NCBI RefSeq assembly: GCF_938030815.1 | Contig: NZ_CALHII010000209.1 | Coordinates: 1-11,951, forward strand | Length of the DNA: 11,951 nt | Direction of reading: 5' to 3' | Origin: an uncultured Campylobacter sp. | GTDB taxonomy: Bacteria; Campylobacterota; Campylobacteria; Campylobacterales; Campylobacteraceae | In this document: piece by piece, positions 1 to 6,182 of the stretch | Position numbering within the stretch: the stretch's first letter is position 1 | Layout: every line of letters begins with the position of its first letter | The notes under the pieces: model-generated | Told to the model about the DNA's origin: nothing | The model's database searches: none | What the model saw: the letters and a program-made list of their open reading frames with translations, nothing else | Position numbers and translations under genes: made by a program

Positions 1-222
1 TATCTCGAAAATATCCTCTAGTTCGCAACATTCAGTTATTATATCTATGACACGCTTGCTAACTTTATTGTTTTCCAAATGCGTTGAAATATAGGGCGAA
101 AACAAAATTCTTTGGCTTTCATCTATGGTAATCGCCTGGTGCTCCAATGCCTGCAATGAACCTAGAGCCATCAATAAAATTGCCCTCTCGCCCACAATAT
201 CAATATTTTTCTCTAGTATCAT
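1..222 (-). CDS. Small protein, N-terminal part only, DUF3969-like (runs off left edge)
   Basis: An open frame begins with ATG at 222 and stays open for 74 codons to the window edge, so the C-terminus is missing. The product begins MILEKNIDIVGERAILLM and continues with a predicted helix containing LGSLQALEHQAITIDE and then ILFSPYISTHLE. It has no signal peptide or membrane segment, so it should be cytoplasmic. Its start overlaps the stop of the preceding gene as ATGA (219-222), which suggests translational coupling. No strong ribosome binding site is visible. The short length, the pattern GSLxAL-(x)n-ILFxP and the neighbours recall the DUF3969 family, which I associate with immunity-gene clusters. 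That assignment is from memory and weak; the reading frame itself is well supported. Confidence 0.6.
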   Translation of the reverse strand, partial: MILEKNIDIVGERAILLMALGSLQALEHQAITIDESQRILFSPYISTHLENNKVSKRVIDIITECCELEDIFEI

Positions 223-590
223 TCGGTCTCGCTCCGCTCGTATTTAATTTCATCTAAAATCATACAAATCTTCCTCTCGTCTATCTCCCCATAAAGGCAA
301 GGGTTTGCCAGCTCAAATATGATCTCTTGCAAAATTTCATCCTCATATCCTATATCCTCGCGACACTCTATTAAATTTGCCCATTCCTCAAGGAGATCAT
401 ATGAAATTTCTTTATCGATGACCCTATTTAAGATGTTTGCAATGGTATTTTGAGTTATTGTTACAAGCTCCGATTCGCTATTAAAACCTATCTTTGCCAA
501 GTCGCTTTTTATCGCGCTTATATCTTTAGTAAAATTTATTAAATTTAATAAAATATCTATTTTAGTCATCAATGCCGTATTTACCCTCAC
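219..590 (-). CDS. Putative immunity-type protein with WANLIE-R-DI / FELANP motifs
   Basis: This is a 123-residue acidic, soluble, mostly helical protein with no signal peptide. The C-terminal half carries a run I recognise from a recurrent family of small bacterial proteins near toxin genes: EEWANLIECREDI (about residues 68-80) followed by EIIFELANPCLYGEI (about 89-103). The GTG start at 590 overlaps the stop of a 21-codon ORF as GTGA. An in-frame ATG at 569 (MTKID) is the alternative start, and neither has an ideal Shine-Dalgarno sequence. The stop overlaps the next ATG as ATGA, so the gene sits inside a coupled operon. An immunity role is inferred from family pattern and context. No cognate toxin lies in the window. 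The reading frame is certain, the function is not. Confidence 0.65.
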   Translation of the reverse strand: MRVNTALMTKIDILLNLINFTKDISAIKSDLAKIGFNSESELVTITQNTIANILNRVIDKEISYDLLEEWANLIECREDIGYEDEILQEIIFELANPCLYGEIDERKICMILDEIKYERSETE

Positions 591-652
591 GCTTCTATAG
601 CCATATCCTTATATTTTTCATAAAGTCTTGGTTTCAAAATTTTAAATTTCAC
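587..652 (-). CDS. 21-codon ORF with strong RBS, coupled to the downstream gene
   Basis: A GTG at 652 opens a 21-residue frame that starts (M/V)KFKILKPRLYEKYK and ends MAIEA before TGA at 587-589. It has the best ribosome binding site of this cluster: AAGGAG at 660-665, 7 nt from the GTG. Its stop overlaps the GTG start of the following gene (GTGA). It could be a genuine leader peptide that delivers ribosomes to the downstream gene. It could also be the N-terminus of that gene separated by a frameshift, since the two peptides would join naturally as one slightly longer protein. The sequence alone does not decide between these. Confidence 0.4.
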   Translation of the reverse strand: MKFKILKPRLYEKYKDMAIEA

Positions 653-687
653 AGCGTTTCTCCTTAGTCCTTTCCAAATTTAAAGAT

Positions 688-1132
688 TTATCCAATCCTC
701 TTTTTTACGCCGAATTCAAATTCGACCTGCTTAAATGCGTCCTCTGTGCTTTTATAAAATTTCCCATACACAATCCAATTAAAATTTTCATTTGGACACC
801 GGCCTGGGGCCAATGGCCGGATAATATATAAAATCATCTCCGTTTCTAGCGCGATACTTAGTGATATATTGGATCGCCACTTCGAATGCATCGTCATCCC
901 CCTTGTCTGTATACCAGCCGTCGCATGTGATGACGGGCTTATTGCCGCTTAGGCGATATACTTCTCCTCCTAGGATAATCATACCTTTATCTCTTGTGAT
1001 TTTTAACACATCCATTACATCGTCAAATCTCCAAGCGATTTCATAAAATCCGAGCTTCTCTCTTAAGTTTATACCGCGCTCCAGCAGATCCTGCGGCACT
1101 ATATTTACAAAATCCTCATCTGTAAACAACAT
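688..1132 (-). pseudogene. Imm40-like immunity gene, split by a frameshift
   Basis: ATG at 1132 is preceded by AAAAGGAG with good spacing. The first frame gives 114 residues with EIAWRFDDVMDVL (about 31-43), the glycine pair in IILGGEVYRL (about 52-61) and DGWYTDKGDDD (about 71-81). This order (AW..DD, GGxVY, W-Y) is what I remember of the Imm40 immunity family of polymorphic toxin systems. The frame then stops at TGA (788-790). The +1-shifted frame continues without a break to 688 with a convincing tail (NWIVYGKFYKSTEDAFKQVE). The shift falls within a GC-rich palindrome at 799-820. It may be a true lesion or a sequencing error in a run of four C. If intact, the protein would be roughly 140-148 residues and cytosolic. 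Confidence 0.55.
799..820. repeat. 22-bp GC-rich palindromic insertion at the frameshift
   Basis: Arms CCGGCC (799-804) and GGCCGG (815-820) surround a 10-nt loop. The block is far richer in G+C than the flanking AT-rich coding sequence. Its length of 22 equals 1 modulo 3, exactly the shift separating the two halves of the Imm40-like gene; removing it would join them in frame. A mobile or slippage origin is inference. Confidence 0.45.
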
Positions 1133-1156
1133 AATTCGCTCCTTTTAGGTATAAAA

Positions 1157-1486
1157 TTATTGCCATTGCCATTTTTCTATTTCGTCTTTCTTTACGAAAT
1201 ACCCTCTTTCGCCGCAAGGATAGTAAATTTTACACCATTTACTCCCGCAGGATTGGATAGGGATGACTATCTCATCATAATAAGCAAATTCTTCTTTATC
1301 TTCATAGAAAATTTTACGAATAACGGCGTCTTTAAATTTATATATAATTTTTTGATCTATTTTTTCGCCGCATTCGCCGTAAAAGGCACCGTCTTCGTGT
1401 TTTGCAAAAGTGATTTTATGCCCTAAAATTGTAGGGCTGCACCCATATAGGCATAACGCGACAAAAGATATAACAAAATTTCTCAT
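1157..1486 (-). CDS. Small lipoprotein with possible SH3-like C-terminus
   Basis: ATG at 1486 has AGGAG just upstream in GAGAGGAGAAAGAG. The 109-residue product has a short hydrophobic signal (residues 3-15) ending in LYGC, a lipobox-like site with Cys16 as probable lipidation residue. Three more pairs of interest are Cys39, Cys80, Cys85 and Cys91, which could form disulfides in the periplasm. The C-terminal stretch around residues 79-103 (SKWCKIYYPCGERGYFVKKDE) resembles the end of a bacterial SH3-like domain, in which W-C-K-I/V and GxxGYV are common. The start overlaps the stop of an upstream coding remnant (ATGA). Position at the head of the immunity-like cluster suggests it could protect from a toxin in the periplasm, but this is inference. 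The gene call is firm. Confidence 0.7.
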   Translation of the reverse strand: MRNFVISFVALCLYGCSPTILGHKITFAKHEDGAFYGECGEKIDQKIIYKFKDAVIRKIFYEDKEEFAYYDEIVIPIQSCGSKWCKIYYPCGERGYFVKKDEIEKWQWQ

Positions 1487-1617
1487 CTCTTTCTCCTCTC
1501 TTCTATAATATTGCGTATTGCGTCTTGTACTTCTTGATGCTTTTGACGCTCCCGCTGGTGAATTTTAGCAAAATATACGCTTTGTTCATATGGAAAATCC
1601 CTAATGCGAAAAAGCCC
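1483..1617 (-). pseudogene. C-terminal remnant of a lost gene upstream of the lipoprotein
   Basis: An open stretch of 44 codons after an in-frame TAG (1618-1620) ends at TGA 1483-1485 and overlaps the lipoprotein ATG as ATGA. It reads DFPYEQSVYFAKIHQRERQK and then a charged helix ending EERRKR. There is no start codon with a ribosome binding site, yet the stop/start overlap and the coherent charged helix argue that this was the 3' end of a real gene. In a toxin/immunity arrangement the gene preceding an immunity gene is often the toxin, so it could be a toxin tail; that is speculation. Confidence 0.4.
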
Positions 1618-1646
1618 CTAATAAGAGTCCTAATATTTCGGAAAAG

Positions 1647-1652
1647 ATTATA
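1647..1652 (-). promoter_or_regulatory. Candidate -10 box for the minus-strand small-gene cluster
   Basis: Minus-strand TATAAT preceded by a T-rich tract (CATTTTTATTTTAGA), the usual look of Campylobacter sigma-70 promoters, which lack a strong -35. It lies between ssrA and the first remnant and points into the cluster. Transcription would start near 1640. Confidence 0.4.
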
Positions 1653-1763
1653 TCTAAAATAAAAATGAAAGAAGCCCGGAACGACTAAAATTTAAGATAG
1701 GTGTCTACGCGCAAGAACCCAATGCAACTAAAAGAAGTGATTGGAACTTAAAGATAGCTTAAT

Positions 1764-2125
1764 TGGTGGAGGTGTGCGGGATTGAACCGCAGTCCGAAAA
1801 CAAACGACCAAAGCCTCTACATGTTTAGCAAAAGTGAAGTTCTCGCGCAGGCTCGCTCACTTTCCAAAACGACCCGCCTGTGCAAAGACTAGGATTTCAC
1901 CCTACGGCTCGTCACGCCGCAGAGCTACGCTATCGCAGATTACCCGCCGCCGCGCTTAGATAGTATCGGCGCAGAGCAGGGCTCGACTGGACTTACGCAG
2001 CTTTAGCGTAAGCAGGAGCAAATTTAACGTTGTTTGCGTTTAAATTTAGTTTGGATTTTATACGCTGTATCCAAAGCGACATGCCGCCTTGACCCATCCG
2101 TTCCCGTCGAAGCCAAGTCACCCCC
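1764..2125 (-). ncRNA. ssrA: tmRNA (transfer-messenger RNA)
   Basis: This RNA rescues stalled ribosomes: it acts as alanyl-tRNA and then as a short mRNA that tags the nascent peptide for proteolysis, with SmpB as partner. The minus strand begins GGGGGUGACUUGGCUUCGAC at 2125 and ends in the T-arm (GCGG-TTCAATC-CCGC) and CACCTCCACCA at 1764. The 5' GGGGGUG pairs with 3' CACCUCC as a 7-bp acceptor stem with one G-U pair. The tag reading frame, 2037 down to 1993, starts at the resume codon GCA and encodes ANNVKFAPAYAKAA followed by TAA, the Campylobacter tag. The total of about 362 nt is normal, with CCA encoded. It is divergent from panB. Its 3' end borders an AT-rich accessory cluster, as expected if islands insert there. 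Confidence 0.97.
1993..2037 (-). other. tmRNA tag-peptide reading frame
   Basis: Fourteen sense codons starting at GCA and ending with TAA encode ANNVKFAPAYAKAA. The hydrophobic-alanine end (AKAA) is the usual degron form recognised by ClpXP-type proteases. Confidence 0.95.
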
Positions 2126-2141
2126 GAAAGAATGCGCGCGC

Positions 2142-2170
2142 ATTTTACTTTAAAATTTTATAAATGTCAA
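2142..2170 (-). promoter_or_regulatory. Strong sigma-70-type promoter of ssrA
   Basis: On the minus strand, TTGACA (2165-2170) and TAAAAT (2142-2147) are separated by exactly 17 nt. The expected start about 7 nt beyond the -10 lies roughly 9-10 nt before the mature 5' end at 2125. This leaves a short leader for RNase P to remove. The full -35 is unusual for Campylobacter and fits a highly expressed stable RNA. Confidence 0.75.
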
Positions 2171-2180
2171 ATTCGGCTTA

Positions 2181-2189
2181 TGCTAGAAT
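2181..2189 (+). promoter_or_regulatory. Extended -10 promoter of panB
   Basis: TG-C-TAGAAT is an extended -10 (TGN plus hexamer) about 35 nt before the panB ATG, giving a short leader. No good -35 is visible. It lies back to back with the ssrA promoter. Confidence 0.55.
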
Positions 2190-2223
2190 TGTGTTCAAAT
2201 TTTAACCAAATCAAGGAGCCAAA

Positions 2224-3021
2224 ATGTCAAAAATCACGCTTTCTAAATTATATGAGATGAAAAAATCCGGCGAAAAGATCGTGATGATCACCGCCTACGA
2301 CGCGCTTTTTGCTAAAATTTTCGACGACGAGGTCGATATGGTGCTCGTAGGCGACAGCCTAAATATGAGCTTCGGTGGACACTCCGAGACCCTGGGCGCG
2401 AGCGTAGAGCAGATGATATATCATGCGCGCGCCGTAAGACGGGGACTAAAGCGGGCGTATATGGTCGTGGACATGCCGTTTTGCTCGTGCGCGACGCCCG
2501 AGCTCGCGCTGCAAAACTGCGCCAAAGTTTATGAGAGCACCGGCTGCGACGCCGTCAAAATCGAAGGCGGCGCGCATATGGCAGATACCGTGGCGCTGCT
2601 TCATCGAAACGGTATCGCCGTGATGAGCCACATCGGGCTAAAGCCGCAGTTTTCGCGCTTTATGGGCGGTTACAAGGTAAGCGGACGCGGAGAGGAGGGT
2701 GCGCGCGAGGTCTTAAACGACGCTAGAGCGCTTGTCGAGGCGGGCGCGGTGCTGCTGCTGGTGGAGGGCACGATCTGCTCGGTTGCAAATCAAGTGGTGC
2801 TCGGTACCGACGTGCCCGTCATCGGCATCGGCGCGGGCGCGGGCGTGGACGGACAGGTGCTCGTGTGGAGCGATATGTGCGGGTTTTTCACGGAGTTTCG
2901 GCCGAAATTCGTTAAGCGTTATTTAGACGGCGCTGCGCTGGTAAAAGGCGCGGTGCGCGAATACGCGCGCGAAGTGAAGGACGAGAGCTTCCCAAGCGAG
3001 GAGTTTGAATATAAGCAATAA
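2224..3021 (+). CDS. panB: 3-methyl-2-oxobutanoate hydroxymethyltransferase (ketopantoate hydroxymethyltransferase)
   Basis: PanB transfers a hydroxymethyl group from 5,10-methylene-tetrahydrofolate to alpha-ketoisovalerate. This makes ketopantoate, the first step of pantothenate and CoA synthesis in the cytoplasm. At 265 residues the length is normal. The TIM-barrel family signatures are all present: LVGDSLNM with Mg ligand Asp44, VVDMPF with Asp83, VKIEGG with Glu114, the catalytic Glu181 in LLLVEGT, SHIGLKPQ, GGYKVSGR, PVIGIGAGAGVDGQVLVW and PKFVKRY. ATG at 2224 follows AAGGAG with ideal spacing. It is transcribed away from ssrA. No panC or panD follows, so the pathway genes are not clustered here. 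Codon use is GC-rich, unlike the orphan genes nearby. Confidence 0.97.
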   Translation: MSKITLSKLYEMKKSGEKIVMITAYDALFAKIFDDEVDMVLVGDSLNMSFGGHSETLGASVEQMIYHARAVRRGLKRAYMVVDMPFCSCATPELALQNCAKVYESTGCDAVKIEGGAHMADTVALLHRNGIAVMSHIGLKPQFSRFMGGYKVSGRGEEGAREVLNDARALVEAGAVLLLVEGTICSVANQVVLGTDVPVIGIGAGAGVDGQVLVWSDMCGFFTEFRPKFVKRYLDGAALVKGAVREYAREVKDESFPSEEFEYKQ

Positions 3022-3129
3022 CGGGATTTTGGGCTAAATTTTAAAATTTACGCGCCGAAATTCCAGCGATAAAGCCCCGCTTGCCTTAAAACAATGCTTC
3101 GTTTTCGCGCGTCGCAGGCTATGCAAATA

Positions 3130-3162
3130 GCTCGCGCCGCTTGAAATTTATTCGGCGCGAGC
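3130..3162. repeat. 10-bp perfect inverted repeat downstream of panB
   Basis: GCTCGCGCCG (3130-3139) and CGGCGCGAGC (3153-3162) flank a 13-nt AT-rich loop. The stem is strong and perfect. There is no T-tract after it on either strand, so a classical intrinsic terminator is not supported; it could act as an RNA 3'-end stabiliser or a binding site. Confidence 0.55.
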
Positions 3163-3300
3163 GATTGCGAGCGCTTTAGCTAGTGCGAGAGATCGCAGGC
3201 GCTTTGGGCGGATACTCTGCGCGGTATATTTTATACGGGGCGCCGTGCGAGAGTTTGCGCGCTTCTGCATGCGGGCGCTATTTATGTCGCCGAGCGCAAT

Positions 3301-3331
3301 GCGCGAGCGCTTTTCATGAACGCTCTCGCGC
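3301..3331. repeat. Second GC-rich imperfect hairpin
   Basis: GCGCGAGCG followed by a short loop (cttttcatgaa) and CGCTCTCGCGC forms a stem with a two-base bulge. It uses the same GAGCGC vocabulary as the surrounding gap and has no T-tract. Confidence 0.4.
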
Positions 3332-3441
3332 CCGCAGCTCTAAAATACGCTACGAGCGCTAAATTTTACGCACGTAGCCGTAGAGCTCAAACATAAACCA
3401 GCCGTCACGCCTAAACGGTTTATAAAATTTAAGGAGAAAAT

Positions 3442-4113
3442 TTGGCTAAAGCTTTAAAAATCATCATAGCCACGGCTCTGGGTTTGCTCTTTTGCGTAAA
3501 GGTGCTGCCGATTTTGGCGGCATTTTTCGCGTTGAATTCTTTCTCTGATAAAGATGATATGGAACTGGATAAAGCCCCGCCGATGCAAAACTACGAGCAA
3601 AATCGCGAGAAATTCCTAGACCTGTTAGCTTTTGCAGGTCGCAACTTCCCTAAAAATTTGCGCGTTACAATCCAGAGCACCTACGGCGATGAGTATATTT
3701 GGATCGATTTGGACGGCAACGAGACGAAATTTTATTCAAATTTTAGAGACAATGCGCCGGGTATTGGCGAAGGGTTAAAGCTCATTGGCTGGGACAAAAA
3801 GACGTTTGCAGAGCTAAAATCAAAGCTCGCAGCGATAAACGCCAGAACCATCGTGCTAAATAGAAGCGGCGACAGCGGGGTGCCTTGGGCGGAGATCACC
3901 TACCGATACGTGGAGCACTTCACCGATAGCTATCAGTTTTATGCTCCGGATAGCCCGAAACTCGCGGAGCTATATGCCAAGGGCTGCTCGAAAAAATTTC
4001 AAAGCGACGGCGTAGTGTTTTTATTCGAAAGCACAACGTCCGGCTTATATAGAGCGTTCTGCGATGGCGACGACGATAATAAGAGCGTTTTGATCGAAGA
4101 GCATGATTTGTAG
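3442..4113 (+). CDS. Exported or membrane-anchored orphan protein
   Basis: A TTG start at 3442 is supported by AAGGAG at 3431-3436; no better start exists downstream. The 223-residue product begins with a hydrophobic segment of about 28 residues (about 6-33). This acts as signal peptide or N-terminal anchor, and no lipobox is evident at Cys18. The rest is a soluble, mixed alpha/beta domain, presumably periplasmic, with aromatic-rich strands (about 84-100, EYIWIDLDGNETKFYSNFRD) and WAEITYRYVEHF near 153-164. It contains two cysteines late in the chain. I do not recognise the family. It stands alone between two long non-coding gaps, so context gives no function. The protein and its start are well supported. 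Confidence 0.75.
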   Translation: MAKALKIIIATALGLLFCVKVLPILAAFFALNSFSDKDDMELDKAPPMQNYEQNREKFLDLLAFAGRNFPKNLRVTIQSTYGDEYIWIDLDGNETKFYSNFRDNAPGIGEGLKLIGWDKKTFAELKSKLAAINARTIVLNRSGDSGVPWAEITYRYVEHFTDSYQFYAPDSPKLAELYAKGCSKKFQSDGVVFLFESTTSGLYRAFCDGDDDNKSVLIEEHDL

Positions 4114-4971
4114 AACTAGGCTCGCGCAGGAAAAATTTAGCGTCTTAATTTGGGGTGCGATCGATAAGGCGTCGTGAGATTCACGGCTAAATTTAATCGC
4201 CCGAGCCCGCGTTGAGCTTGGCGCAAATTTTAAAATTCACGCTAAATTCTAAGTCGTCTTGAAAAACGAAATTTCGCGCGAAATTTTACCTAGCTGCGCA
4301 AGCGCGTAAGGCAAAATTTTGCATAAAATTCTACACAGAATTTCTTGCAAAATTTTAACCGATTATGTGAGATAAAATTCTAGCCTGCTGCGTACCGCGA
4401 AGCTTGAAGCGCAGAATTTAAATCTTCGCTGCCGCAAAAACAAAATCCGCATCAAAGCTCTACAAGACAAAATTTTGTCGCAAAATTTCGCTGCAAAATT
4501 CCAAACGCAGAATTTAATATCGCAAAATTCCAAGCGCCAAATTTTACGTTGTAAAATTCCGTGCGTATTTTTCAGTTGGCTAAATTTCGCTCTTTAATTC
4601 TACGCGCTCAAATTTCGCACCGCCGCTCGCGAACGCCTAAAGCCTTAAATTATACGTGTTAAATTTCACCTCGTAAAATTTAGCGCAGTTAGCGACCCGC
4701 GCGCTGTCTTGAAACCGCTACGGCAAAATTACATACTTAAAGCATAGCGAGCGCAACGGCATGAGTGTAGTCTTAAATCCGCTGCGGTAAAATTCCGCAG
4801 TCTTTCGCGACGGGTGCTCTGCTTTTTAGCCCCAGCCCTAAGCGCGTACCGTAAAATTCCGCGCGGCAAATTTTATTTCCGCCTACAAAGACGGCGCCTT
4901 GCTAAAATTGTCAAAATTTAGCCATTTTTCGCTACACTTGCTAAAATTTTAAAAACGATTAAAGAGAGATT
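4114..4971. other. 858-bp non-coding gap saturated with AAAATT words
   Basis: No plausible gene or decayed gene is seen on either strand. By eye there are about 34 AATT cores, roughly one per 25 bp. They usually occur as gcAAAATTcc, taAAATTtcg or GAATTT, each separated by short GC-rich spacers. The densest part is 4465-4560. The same word is common elsewhere in the window, so this looks like an extreme case of a genome-wide bias rather than a discrete repeat unit: spacers differ in length and sequence. Confidence 0.6.
4939..4947 (+). promoter_or_regulatory. Extended -10 promoter of ruvB
   Basis: TG-C-TAAAAT lies 25 nt before the ruvB ATG. A near copy (TTGCTAAAATTG) sits about 40 nt upstream. 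No -35 is evident, as usual in Campylobacter. Confidence 0.45.
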
Positions 4972-5988
4972 ATGGACAGAATTGTAGAGATCGAAAAGAT
5001 GCAGCTCGATGAGAGCGTGGAGAGCTCGCTGCGCCCGTCGAGCTTCGAGGATTACGTGGGGCAGGAGAAGATCAAATCAAACCTCGCTATCGCGATCGCT
5101 GCGGCGAAAAAGCGCGCCGACGTGCTCGATCACGTGCTTTTCTACGGGCCGCCCGGGCTCGGTAAAACCACGCTAGCCCACATCATCGCCGCTCAGATGG
5201 GCGCCGCTATCAAGGTCACCGCCGCGCCGATGATCGAAAAGGCGGGCGATCTGGCGGCGATTTTGACGAACCTGCAAAGCGGCGACGTGCTTTTCATCGA
5301 CGAGATCCATCGCCTAAGCCCCGCGATCGAGGAGGTGCTATATTCGGCGATGGAGGACTTCCGCCTCGACATCATCATCGGCTCGGGTCCCGCCGCGCAG
5401 ACTATCAAGATCGACATTCCGCACTTTACGCTCATCGGCGCCACGACGCGAGCGGGCATGATCTCCGCGCCGCTGCGGGATCGCTTCGGCATGCAGTTTC
5501 GCTTGCAGTTTTACACGCACGCCGAGCTTGCGCGGATAGTGCAGATCGCTTCTGTTAAACTCGGGAAGGAGAGCGCGGCAGATGCCAGTGCCGAGATTGC
5601 GCGCCGCTCTCGTGGTACTCCGCGTATTGCGCTGAGGCTACTGCGCCGCATACGCGATTTTGCCGAGGTGCGCGACGAGGGCGCTATCTCGCACGATCGA
5701 GCGCGCGAAGGGCTCGAGGCGCTGGGCGTGGACGAGCAGGGCTTTGACGAGATGGATATAAAATATTTGGAAATTTTATTTGACGCCAAGCGCCGTGCCT
5801 TGGGGCTTAGCACGATCGCGGCGGCGCTTAGCGAGGACGAGGGCACGATCGAGGACGTCATCGAGCCCTATCTGCTCGCCAATGGCTACATCGAAAAGAC
5901 CGCCAAGGGCCGCATCGCAACCGATAAGGCGCGCGAGGCACTCGGTCTCGTGCTAAAGACCGCAGAGAGAAATCTGTTTGAGGAGTAG
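4972..5988 (+). CDS. ruvB: Holliday junction branch-migration helicase RuvB
   Basis: RuvB is the hexameric ATPase motor that, with RuvA, drives branch migration of Holliday junctions during recombinational repair. The 338-residue length matches the family. The order is: N-terminal LRPSSFEDYVGQEK; Walker A GPPGLGKTT at about 59-67; Walker B VLFIDEIHR at about 106-114; sensor 1 GATTR at about 156-160; arginine finger in LRDRFG at about 168-173; sensor 2 RGTPRIALRLLRR at about 214-226. A C-terminal winged helix with EPYLLANGYIEKT at about 296-308 follows. All key residues are intact. ATG at 4972 follows AAAGAGAG. It is a single-gene unit after the AATT-rich gap; ruvA and ruvC are not adjacent. 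Confidence 0.98.
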   Translation: MDRIVEIEKMQLDESVESSLRPSSFEDYVGQEKIKSNLAIAIAAAKKRADVLDHVLFYGPPGLGKTTLAHIIAAQMGAAIKVTAAPMIEKAGDLAAILTNLQSGDVLFIDEIHRLSPAIEEVLYSAMEDFRLDIIIGSGPAAQTIKIDIPHFTLIGATTRAGMISAPLRDRFGMQFRLQFYTHAELARIVQIASVKLGKESAADASAEIARRSRGTPRIALRLLRRIRDFAEVRDEGAISHDRAREGLEALGVDEQGFDEMDIKYLEILFDAKRRALGLSTIAAALSEDEGTIEDVIEPYLLANGYIEKTAKGRIATDKAREALGLVLKTAERNLFEE

Positions 5989-6182
5989 GGCGGATGAAAT
6001 TTTATACTTTACGGCGCTGAGCCAATAGCTACGCAGGCGGAGACCCTACCGTGGCGATTTTGTATATTTGATCTTTGAATTTTGCTTGGTTTTAAAATTT
6101 CTTCAGATTTAAAATTTAAAGCGGGAAATTTTATAAATTTAGAGCAAATTTATTATCGGCTCAATAAAATATCCAAAAGAAT

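Larger units (their letters stand above)
3022..3441. other. Intergenic gap with GC-rich hairpins
   Basis: I see no convincing coding frame on either strand in these 420 bp. The stretch is rich in GCGAGCGC-type words and contains two GC-rich hairpins (annotated separately). AAATTT words occur at both edges. It may hold the panB transcription end, but neither hairpin has a run of T after it. Confidence 0.5.

Noticed and set aside
861..1046. Plus-strand 61-codon frame
   Set aside because: It is antisense to the Imm40-like gene, with Ser/Pro-rich shadow composition.
1160..1426. Plus-strand Phe-rich 88-codon frame
   Set aside because: It is exactly antisense to the lipoprotein gene, which has an RBS, signal peptide and lipobox.
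4465..4560. A CRISPR-like or tandem-repeat array of AAAATTCC words
   Set aside because: The repeated part is only 6-9 bp, and spacer lengths and flanks vary, so there is no constant repeat unit or regular period.
5193..5861. Minus-strand frames inside ruvB
   Set aside because: They are shadows of the GC-rich ruvB codons; ruvB is unmistakable on the plus strand.
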